Source: an uncultured Ancrocorticia sp. (lineage in GTDB: Bacteria; Actinomycetota; Actinomycetes; Actinomycetales; Actinomycetaceae). Taken from it: a stretch of 8,686 nt of DNA. Numbering within the stretch: position 1 is the stretch's first letter; the number at the start of each line of letters is the position of its first letter. The notes under the pieces are model-generated. The model was given only the letters and a program-made list of their open reading frames with translations, ran no database searches and had not been told where the DNA came from. Location: NCBI GenBank assembly GCA_905373325.1, contig CAJPTB010000065.1:1-8686 (forward strand). Reading direction: 5' to 3'. The translations under genes were made by a program, and so were the position numbers. Below, piece by piece: positions 1-5,313 of this stretch.

Positions 1-770
1 GCGTGGGGGAGGGTGACTTCGCGGCGCAGCGATTCGGGCGACTCAAAGGCGACGGCGTCCTCCATCGGAAGCTGAGAAACGCCGGAAAGGCGAGCCAGCA
101 TCGACCCGTCGGCCACGAAGGCTATCCACCCGTTGTCGGCCAACGCCTTTTGCAGCGCGTGGTAATCCTCGTAGGCGTGGACGTGGGCGCGCATAGCTTC
201 CAGATCGTCTGCGGCTTCCGAGGACGTGAAGTCGAGGGTGTTGACGATGGCATCGGGCACGTCGCGGTCGAAAATCTCGGCCGCCGTGCGCCCCAAGATC
301 ATCCTGCCTCGCGCGGGCATCTGCACCTGGAATCGCAGCTCGATTCGGTCCGCGGACACGGAACAAGCGGAACGCTCGAGTATCTCCTGGCCGGTTCTGG
401 CGATCTGCACAGCGCCGCGGCCGTGGCTCTGGATTTCGCGGTCAAAGGTTCTGATGAGGAAATCGGCGACGGCGATGCGCTGCTCGCGCGTCTCAATGAG
501 GCTCGTGGGAAGCCCCATCTTCTCCGGCGTCGACTGAACTCTTAGAAGCGACGGCGGTGCAAACGGGTCGGCCTGGATCCGGTCGATCATGACCTGGAAA
601 GTGCCGTAGTCCCAATCTCCGATGACGGTCTTGTATGCACCGTATGTTTTGCCATCGAGCTGCTCCAAGGAGCTGAGAAGATCCGCGTCAGTTCCGGTGC
701 GACGAGCGGGGGGCTCGTCGTAACGGCGGGTATTCGGACGAGGACGTTGGAAATCCGAGCGAGAGCGCAT
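1..770 (-). CDS. ABC-class predicted ATPase, N-terminal part (partial)
   Basis: The reading frame is open for 256 codons from ATG at 770 down to the left window edge, with no stop. The product resembles the family known as 'predicted ATPase of the ABC class' (ABC_N plus ABC_ATPase domains; Trypanosoma MRB1590 is a distant relative). Recognisable family blocks, in order, are LDGKTYGAYK at residues 38-47, ADPFAPPSLLRV at 67-78, a TREQR helix near 94-98, MPARGRMILGR at 151-161, and AFVADGSMLARLSG at 217-230, followed by AFESPESLR. Members usually have about 550-570 residues, so the nucleotide-binding core with Walker A, signature and Walker B should lie beyond the window. The ATG has an AGG five bases upstream. 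The bacterial role is unknown; nucleic-acid binding has been suggested from the trypanosome relative. It points the same way as pta-ackA but lies 387 bp beyond ackA, so it is probably transcribed separately. Family assignment is from memory of the conserved blocks. Confidence 0.85.
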   Translation of the reverse strand, partial: MRSRSDFQRPRPNTRRYDEPPARRTGTDADLLSSLEQLDGKTYGAYKTVIGDWDYGTFQVMIDRIQADPFAPPSLLRVQSTPEKMGLPTSLIETREQRIAVADFLIRTFDREIQSHGRGAVQIARTGQEILERSACSVSADRIELRFQVQMPARGRMILGRTAAEIFDRDVPDAIVNTLDFTSSEAADDLEAMRAHVHAYEDYHALQKALADNGWIAFVADGSMLARLSGVSQLPMEDAVAFESPESLRREVTLPH

Positions 771-776
771 AAAACC

Positions 777-788
777 TAGCTTAAGCTA
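777..788. promoter_or_regulatory. Perfect 12-bp palindrome upstream of the ABC-class ATPase gene
   Basis: TAGCTTAAGCTA is its own reverse complement and sits 7-18 bp upstream of the ATPase ATG, next to a second small dyad (CTAAA-CC-TTTAG, 789-800). On the minus strand the palindrome contains TAAGCT, which fits the TANNNT form of a -10 element 7 nt before the ATG, so the palindrome could be an operator overlapping the promoter. No known regulator is assigned; this is inference from position and symmetry. Confidence 0.35.
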
Positions 789-872
789 CTAAACCTTTAG
801 ACGGTTACGACGACGGGATTAGAAAACCAATCCCTGGATGAATACGCGGCCATCTTACGGGAAGAGCTCTCC

Positions 873-891
873 ACGTTCAACCATTGAACGT
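873..891. repeat. Inverted repeat, 8-bp arms, 3-nt loop
   Basis: ACGTTCAA-CCA-TTGAACGT is a perfect dyad about 100 bp upstream of the ATPase start and about 270 bp beyond the ackA stop. It could be a regulator site or a small hairpin. The GTTC-N7-GAAC arrangement is inverted relative to the actinobacterial SOS box (GAAC-N4-GTTC), so LexA is not indicated. Confidence 0.4.
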
Positions 892-1000
892 TCCGCATGT
901 CGTGCAGGGCTTCCTATGTCGAAGCAAGGGGGGCGTTGGCCTGCCGGAAGGAGCTGACGGATCTCCTGAATGCCGGTGAATACTGGAACAAATACAGATT

Positions 1001-1049
1001 CGGCTGAAAAGTGAGCGACGTCTCTGAGTTTCAGCTCACCTTTCAGCCG
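1001..1049 (-). terminator. Strong hairpin downstream of ackA, possible factor-independent terminator
   Basis: CGGCTGAAAAGTGAGC (1001-1016) pairs with GCTCACCTTTCAGCCG (1034-1049): 15 of 16 positions match, with one A/C mismatch and a 17-nt loop. It lies 109 nt beyond the ackA stop in the direction of pta-ackA transcription. In that direction the stem is followed by AATCTGTATTTG, which is T-rich but not a clean U-tract, so the terminator call is moderate. The hairpin could instead be an RNA-processing or regulatory element. The stem is unusually long and regular for this window. Confidence 0.5.
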
Positions 1050-1151
1050 TGATTTGTCCTTCAGCAACGCCCCTTCACACCGAATTCCGTCTTTCGGCTG
1101 CAATTTGCCTTCTGGTTCTGACCGGCCTTTTGGTTTCGACTTGCCTTCTGG
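1041..1151. repeat. Degenerate 18-bp tandem repeats directly behind ackA
   Basis: Read on the minus strand from 1151, the DNA falls into 18-bp units: CCAGAAGGCAAGTCGAAA (1151-1134), CCAAAAGGCCGGTCAGAA (1133-1116), CCAGAAGGCAAATTGCAG (1115-1098) and CCGAAAGACGGAATTCGG (1097-1080). Weaker units follow down to 1041, one of which shares its CGGCTGAAA end with the hairpin arm. The first and third units are the closest pair. The array starts six bases after the ackA TGA. Because 18 is a multiple of three, the units would read as hexapeptides of the form P-(E/K)-G-(K/R)-S-x in the ackA frame. Confidence 0.55.
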
Positions 1152-1157
1152 CGGCGG

Positions 1158-2336
1158 TCATTCGACCAGGCTCATCGCTTGGCGGGCGATGGCGAGCTCC
1201 TCGTTTGTGGGGACGACCAGCACCGCGACCGTCGAGTCGGGGGTCGAGAGGATTCGGGGTTCCTTCGAGCGGGCGGCGTTCAGGTCGGCGTTGATTCTCA
1301 CGCCGAAGCCCGCGAGCCTGCCTATGACGTCGGCCCTCAGATCGGCGTCGTTCTCGCCAGCCCCCGCCGTGAAGGTTATCGCGTCGAGGCCTCCCATGAC
1401 GGCTGCGTACGCACCGATGTACTTGACGATTCGATGGGCGTAGACCGCCAAGGCCTCGATCGCGTTCTCGTCTCCCTCGGCAGCGAGGGTGCGCACCGCG
1501 CGCATGTCGTTTTGTCCCGTCAAGCCCTTCAGTCCGGAGCCGCGGTTGAAGAGGGTGTCGAGCTCGTCTATGTCCATGCCCGCAGTGCGCGCAAGGTGGA
1601 AGACGACCGCGGGGTCGATGTCGCCGGTGCGCGTGCCCATGACGAGGCCTTCAAGCGGCGTGAGCCCCATCGACGTCTCCACCGCCGAGCCGTTGACCAC
1701 TGCCGACACCGAGGCGCCGTTGCCGATGTGCAGCACGATCTGCCGAAGGTCGTCGCGCCCGAGGATCTCGGAGACCCGGCCCGAGACGTACTGATGCGAC
1801 GTCCCGTGGGCGCCGTAGCGGCGAATTTCATGTTTCTCCGCGATTTCGCGGTCGATGGCGTACGTCGCCGCCTCGCCCGGAAGCGACTGGAAGAAGGCGG
1901 TGTCGAAGACGACGACGTGAGGGACGTCCGGCAGCAGACGGCGGGCCACCCTGATGCCGATGAGGTGGGCGGGGTTGTGAAGCGGGCCGAGCGGACACAG
2001 CTGCTCGATCCGCGCTTCGACGGCGTCGTCGACCAGGGCCGGGCCGTCGAAGTACTTTCCCCCTTGGACTACGCGGTGGCCGATGGCCTTGATCGATCCG
2101 TCTGTCAGCGACGGGCCGATCTCCTCAAACAGGCTGAGCACGGTTTCCATTCCCACCGTGTGATCGGGAACGGGGCCATCGATCTCCCGGCTTTTTTCGC
2201 CGTATTCGTGCTTGATGCGGCCGGTCTCCTCGCCGATGCGCTCGACGAGCCCCGAGGCGATCTCCTCGCCCGAGCTGGGGTTGATCAGCTTGTACTTGAT
2301 CGACGAGCTGCCGGAGTTGATGACGAGAACTGACAT
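1158..2336 (-). CDS. ackA: Acetate kinase
   Basis: AckA transfers phosphate from acetyl phosphate to ADP, giving acetate and ATP; it is the energy-yielding last step of acetate fermentation in the cytoplasm and is reversible. The 392-residue product has the usual family length (about 395-400). Visible signatures are VINSGSSSIK (5-14, first acetokinase motif, N7), GHRVVQGG with R88, PLHNPAH with H120, VFDTAF with D145, GAHGTSHQYVS with H177 (second motif), HIGNGAS (203-209, phosphate-binding loop), GTRTGDIDP with R236, FTAGAGEN (322-329) and VPTNEE with E380. These match the Methanosarcina acetate kinase catalytic set (N7, R91, H123, D148, H180, R241, E384). The ATG is preceded by AAGGA four bases upstream. 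It lies 170 bp after pta on the same strand and is probably co-transcribed with it. The frame stays open after the TGA (see findings). Confidence 0.98.
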   Translation of the reverse strand: MSVLVINSGSSSIKYKLINPSSGEEIASGLVERIGEETGRIKHEYGEKSREIDGPVPDHTVGMETVLSLFEEIGPSLTDGSIKAIGHRVVQGGKYFDGPALVDDAVEARIEQLCPLGPLHNPAHLIGIRVARRLLPDVPHVVVFDTAFFQSLPGEAATYAIDREIAEKHEIRRYGAHGTSHQYVSGRVSEILGRDDLRQIVLHIGNGASVSAVVNGSAVETSMGLTPLEGLVMGTRTGDIDPAVVFHLARTAGMDIDELDTLFNRGSGLKGLTGQNDMRAVRTLAAEGDENAIEALAVYAHRIVKYIGAYAAVMGGLDAITFTAGAGENDADLRADVIGRLAGFGVRINADLNAARSKEPRILSTPDSTVAVLVVPTNEELAIARQAMSLVE

Positions 2337-2506
2337 GATGTCCTTACCTGTTTTGCTTAGGATTGTTGAGTTTGGGCGATTTGCCGGGCCGAGGCCGCGA
2401 TTGTCCGGCCAAAAGGTTTGCCCGGCCGAAGCGGACGGCGGGCCCGGACGCGCTGCTCAGCCCCGGACTTCAGCCTGGGCGGATCGCCGGACCCGTGCCG
2501 CTCGGC
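2337..2506. other. pta-ackA intergenic spacer with imperfect direct repeats
   Basis: This 170-bp spacer separates the two minus-strand genes. It contains two related 18-mers on the plus strand, TTTGCCGGGCCGAGGCCG (2380-2397) and TTTGCCCGGCCGAAGCGG (2417-2434), which match at 15 of 18 positions and lie 37 bp apart. GCCGGGC (2383-2389) and GCCCGGC (2420-2426) could also pair as a 7-bp stem around a 30-nt interior. No U-tract follows, so it is not an obvious terminator; an attenuating or processing hairpin that sets the pta:ackA ratio is possible but unproven. I see no convincing separate ackA promoter. Confidence 0.4.
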
Positions 2507-4159
2507 TTAGACAGATTGCTCGGCTTCGGCGGATTGCTGAGCCTGTACGGCCGTGATCGCGATGGTGTTGACGATGTCCTCGACCAAAGCGCCCCGTGAG
2601 AGGTCGTTGACAGGCTTGTTCAGCCCCTGAAGCACCGGGCCCACGGCTATGGCGCCCGACGTCCTCTGGACTGCCTTGTACCCGATGTTTCCCGCGTTGA
2701 GGCTGGGGAAGACAAAGACCGTCGCCCGCCCGGCCACGGGCGAGTTCGGGAGCTTTTTGGCAGCCGCAGCCGCGTCGACGGCGGCGTCGTACTGGATCGG
2801 CCCCTCGATGAGGAGGTCGGGGTTGAGCTCGCGCGCCAGGCGAGTCGCTTCGACGACCGCGTCGACGTCGGGTCCCTTGCCCGAATCCCCCGTGGAGTAG
2901 GAGAGCATGGCCACCTTCGGGTCCACTCCGAACTCCTCGGCTGTCTTGGCCGACGAGACGGCGATGTTCGCCAGCTGCTCGGGGGTCGGATTCGTGTTGA
3001 CCGCGCAGTCGCCGTAGGCGTGGACGCGGTCGGCCATGAGCATGAGGAAAACGGAAGAGACGATCGAGGTTCCCGGCTTCGTCTTGATAATTTGGAACGA
3101 GGGGACAATCGTGTGGGCCGTGGTGTGGGCGGCCCCTGAGACCATTCCGTCGGCGTCGTCCATGTGCACCATCATTGTGCCGAAGTAGGAGACGTCCTTG
3201 ACCGTTTCGAGCGCCTGCTCGTAGGAGACGCCCTTCTTCGCGCGGAGGCGGGCAAACTCGGTTGCGTACTTGTCCAGCAGCTCTGGATCGTTTGTGGAGA
3301 CGATTCTTGCGTCGCCCAGGTCGAGGCCGAGCTCCGCCGCGCGCGCATCGACCTTCTCCTTCTCTCCCAGAATCACGATGTCTGCGATTTCGCGTTCCAG
3401 GCATTCGGCCGCGGCGTAGAGAATGCGGTCGTCCTCGGACTCGGGCAGGACGATTCGCTGCTTGTTTGAGCGCGCTTTCTCGACGAGGGCGAATGTGAAG
3501 CTCAGCGGCGTCACGACGTCGGAGCCTTTGGCGATGCCTTCCAAGAGAATGTCCGCAGCCTGGGGGGTGAGCCTGGGATCGGCCGCGTCCGGGATGAAGA
3601 CAACCGGCGAGTCTTTGTAGTCGCTCAAGGCTTGCCGAACCTCGTCGGAGGCGCCCACCACGACCGTGGCGGCAATGGGCGCGTGCTCCTTCGTGACTTC
3701 CGCGGCGGCGAGCGTCGTGACCGCGGCGACCTGTTTGCCCGTGCGCTTGTCGCCCGAAACGAGCATGACGAGCGAACAGCCGAGGTGGGCGGCCGCCCGG
3801 CCCGCGCGGTCGAGTGAGCCGGGAAGGACCGGGTCGCCCTCGAGGAGGCCTACGACGAGGACCGCGTCGAAGTCTCTGGCGTAGTCGCTGTAACGACGAA
3901 GGATCGCGTTCATCGCGTCTTCTTCGTCGACGACGTAGCTTGCGCGCGTCGTCCCCCAGGCCCGTTCGGCGTCCTCACTCCGCCCGATGGACTGAAGGAG
4001 GCCGAGGAAAGCCGCGTCCTCTTCAATGGGGCCGTTTGTGAAGGATCGGAAGACTCCGACCCTGTCGTAAACTGAGCCCAGCGCCTTGAGGTACTCCTTT
4101 GCCACCTCTTGAGTGGGGCAATTGGTTTCCGCAGCTGTAAAGTAGACGGTGTATGCCAC
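2507..4159 (-). CDS. pta: Phosphate acetyltransferase with a degenerate N-terminal P-loop domain
   Basis: Pta converts acetyl-CoA and phosphate to acetyl phosphate and CoA, feeding AckA. The start is GTG at 4159: it has AAGGA eight bases upstream and gives the expected N-terminus (MAYTVYFTAAE); the frame extends 22 codons further upstream, but that part looks non-coding. The product has 550 residues. About 1-215 resembles the P-loop (BioD-like) domain of long Pta proteins, and 217-543 is the catalytic PTA/PTB domain. That domain shows RIVLPESEDDRILYAA (235-250), ADGMVSGAAHTTAHTIVPS (336-354), VFPSLNAGNIGYK (483-495) and NDLSRGALVEDIVN (518-531), where S521, R522 and D528 correspond to Ser309, Arg310 and Asp316 of the Methanosarcina enzyme. 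Where Walker A is expected the sequence reads ETNCPTQ (11-17), without GK(S/T). The DRTGG regulatory domain of long Pta proteins is absent, which explains the intermediate length (about 330 in short forms, about 700 in long forms). It lies upstream of ackA and is probably the first gene of the operon. Confidence 0.97.
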   Translation of the reverse strand: MAYTVYFTAAETNCPTQEVAKEYLKALGSVYDRVGVFRSFTNGPIEEDAAFLGLLQSIGRSEDAERAWGTTRASYVVDEEDAMNAILRRYSDYARDFDAVLVVGLLEGDPVLPGSLDRAGRAAAHLGCSLVMLVSGDKRTGKQVAAVTTLAAAEVTKEHAPIAATVVVGASDEVRQALSDYKDSPVVFIPDAADPRLTPQAADILLEGIAKGSDVVTPLSFTFALVEKARSNKQRIVLPESEDDRILYAAAECLEREIADIVILGEKEKVDARAAELGLDLGDARIVSTNDPELLDKYATEFARLRAKKGVSYEQALETVKDVSYFGTMMVHMDDADGMVSGAAHTTAHTIVPSFQIIKTKPGTSIVSSVFLMLMADRVHAYGDCAVNTNPTPEQLANIAVSSAKTAEEFGVDPKVAMLSYSTGDSGKGPDVDAVVEATRLARELNPDLLIEGPIQYDAAVDAAAAAKKLPNSPVAGRATVFVFPSLNAGNIGYKAVQRTSGAIAVGPVLQGLNKPVNDLSRGALVEDIVNTIAITAVQAQQSAEAEQSV

Positions 4160-4350
4160 GATGCAATTCCTTCCGTTCCGGCGGTGTTTTGGCCGGCGTG
4201 CTTTTCCGTGACGATTGTCCCACATCGACAGAGTGCGTCGCCGCCGGAGCCGGACATTAGACCGTGAGGCTGAGCACGTTCTGCGGAAGGGCGGAAAAGT
4301 TCACCGCAATTGGGGCGCGTGTGTATGCAAGTTCGGGCTACTCTGGAAGG
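4160..4350. other. Divergent intergenic region between pta and the pseudouridine synthase gene
   Basis: About 190 bp lie between the diverging starts at 4159 and 4351, so promoters for both directions should be here. On the plus strand, TACTCT at 4339-4344 is a plausible -10. For pta, minus-strand TAATGT or GACAAT hexamers could serve as -10 elements, but none has a good -35 at the usual spacing, so none is called. The pta ribosome-binding site (AAGGA, eight bases before the GTG) is at this edge. No other element stands out. Confidence 0.4.
4339..4344 (+). promoter_or_regulatory. Candidate -10 element of a leaderless pseudouridine synthase mRNA
   Basis: TACTCT fits the actinobacterial TANNNT -10 pattern and ends six bases before GTG (4351-4353), so transcription would be expected to begin at or next to the start codon. 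The intervening GGAAGG could alternatively act as a ribosome-binding site for ATG at 4354, but the spacing (3 nt) is too short to be comfortable. No clear -35 hexamer is seen. Confidence 0.4.
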
Positions 4351-5274
4351 GTGATGGACCAAGCGGCGGGCTCTGCTTCTGCTCGGAACGCCGCGCGCAC
4401 GAGGTGCGTCCCGGGGGACGGGCCCACCCGAGACGGCTTGCGGCCCACGGCAATTTGTGCCGAAGAAGGCGCCGTTTGGGAGGCCGTCGCCCGAGCGTTC
4501 CCGCGCCTGTCGGAGGAAAGCATCGCATTGGCCTTCTCGGCGGGCGACGTCGTCGACGCCGACGCGAACCCTCTGGCTCCGCAGCAGTCCGTCAAGCGCG
4601 GTTCAAGCGTCTTCGTTTTTCGGCCGATCCCCGACGAGCCCGACGCGCCACTCGAACTCGACGTCGTCGGCGGGACCGATCGTTGGGTCGTCGTCGACAA
4701 ACCTGCCGGCATGGCGACCATGCCCCGCGGCAAGCACGTGGCCCAGACCGTCACCATCGCCGCGAGGCGCCAATTCGCCAATCCTGAGATCGTCGCTGCG
4801 CACAGGCTCGACGCCGCCACGCGGGGCGTGCTGCTCCTGACGCTGGGCAAGCGGTGGCGCGCTCCCTACCAAACGCTGTTCGAGCGGCGTGAGGTGAGAA
4901 AAACGTACCTGGCCGTCGCCCCCGCCGACGACCGTTTCGTCGAGGCCCAGACCGTCGCGTTGGCCCTCGCCAAACCCCGCGGATCGTTGACGGCGCTGGT
5001 GGTCGACGGGCAGCCGAATGCGGTTACGACGGTGCGGTTGGCCGACGAGCGCCGAGGGCTGGGACTGTACGAAATCGAGCCGAAAACTGGGCGCACGCAT
5101 CAGATACGCGTCACGATGAGCCACCTCGGAATTCCGATCGTGGGCGATTGGCTGTACCCGGAGGTGCGCGACGGCGGGGATTTGCAGCTCCTGGCCGCGC
5201 GGCTGGGGTTCGTCGATCCGGCGAACGGATTGGAGGTCGCGTTGAAATCCGCCCAGACTCTCGATTGCTGGTAA
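4351..5274 (+). CDS. RluA-family pseudouridine synthase
   Basis: Enzymes of this family isomerise specific uridines in rRNA or tRNA to pseudouridine. Numbered from ATG 4354 (306 residues; 307 from GTG 4351), the product shows VDKPAGM (114-120), the catalytic motif HRLDAATRG with Asp153, the RKTY block (182-185), GRTHQIR (246-252), PIVGDWLYP (261-269) and LLAARLGF (279-286). The first 100 residues match the N-terminus typical of actinobacterial members, with VVDADANPL and RPIPDEPDAPLELDVV leading into the catalytic domain. The target uridine cannot be told from sequence. The open frame reaches upstream to GTG 4264, but 4351/4354 fits both the family N-terminus and a TANNNT -10 six bases upstream of 4351. 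A Thr-Arg-Gly follows the catalytic Asp where many RluA members have Thr-Ser-Gly. guaA starts 39 bp downstream but has its own candidate promoter. Confidence 0.9.
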   Translation: MMDQAAGSASARNAARTRCVPGDGPTRDGLRPTAICAEEGAVWEAVARAFPRLSEESIALAFSAGDVVDADANPLAPQQSVKRGSSVFVFRPIPDEPDAPLELDVVGGTDRWVVVDKPAGMATMPRGKHVAQTVTIAARRQFANPEIVAAHRLDAATRGVLLLTLGKRWRAPYQTLFERREVRKTYLAVAPADDRFVEAQTVALALAKPRGSLTALVVDGQPNAVTTVRLADERRGLGLYEIEPKTGRTHQIRVTMSHLGIPIVGDWLYPEVRDGGDLQLLAARLGFVDPANGLEVALKSAQTLDCW

Positions 5275-5301
5275 TGAGCACCCCTCGAACGGCGGCGACG
5301 C

Positions 5302-5307
5302 TATCCT
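5302..5307 (+). promoter_or_regulatory. Candidate -10 element for leaderless guaA
   Basis: TATCCT fits TANNNT and ends exactly six bases before the guaA GTG at 5314. No Shine-Dalgarno-like purine run lies between it and the GTG, which supports leaderless translation. The -35 region (about 5279-5284, CACCCC) is not TTGAC-like. guaA may also receive read-through from the gene upstream. Confidence 0.5.
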
Positions 5308-5313
5308 TGATGC

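Larger units (their letters stand above)
771..1157. other. Intergenic region between ackA and the ABC-class ATPase gene
   Basis: This 387-bp stretch has no gene I can support. It holds, from the ATPase start outward, a 12-bp palindrome (777-788), a 5-bp dyad CTAAA-CC-TTTAG (789-800), an 8-bp inverted repeat with a 3-nt loop (873-891), a small AGGAG/CTCCT dyad (949-967), a long hairpin (1001-1049) and 18-bp imperfect tandem repeats that run up to the ackA stop. The part next to the ATPase gene (771-840) is A+T richer than its surroundings, as expected of a promoter, but no -35/-10 pair is convincing. A minus-strand frame (855-1157) stays open in phase with ackA; its codon use is much less GC3-biased than that of the neighbouring genes, so I do not call it a gene. 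Confidence 0.6.

Noticed and set aside
3..545. A 180-codon plus-strand frame at the left edge
   Set aside because: The minus strand here carries the conserved blocks of the ABC-class ATPase in an uninterrupted frame; the plus-strand product has no protein-like pattern.
873..891. A LexA (SOS) box at the GTTC...GAAC dyad
   Set aside because: The half-sites are in the opposite order to the actinobacterial SOS box (GAAC-N4-GTTC), and the spacing differs.
838..957. A 39-codon plus-strand ORF starting ATG 838
   Set aside because: There is no ribosome-binding site or promoter, and the composition is not coding-like; it overlaps inverted repeats.
1179..2333. A 384-codon plus-strand frame antisense to ackA
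   Set aside because: It is a phase shadow of ackA in high-GC DNA, with low-complexity, arginine- and valine-rich translation and no motif.
2457..3404. A 315-codon minus-strand frame inside pta
   Set aside because: It is the same strand in another phase; its product is very rich in Arg and Gly, while the pta frame has all catalytic motifs.
4160..4225. An N-terminal extension of Pta by 22 codons
   Set aside because: The residues are Arg/Lys/Asn-rich and unlike Pta; GTG 4159 has a good ribosome-binding site and gives the expected start.
4264..4350. An N-terminal extension of the pseudouridine synthase to GTG 4264
   Set aside because: The extra 29 residues do not fit the family N-terminus, and the candidate -10 element at 4339 would lie inside the gene.
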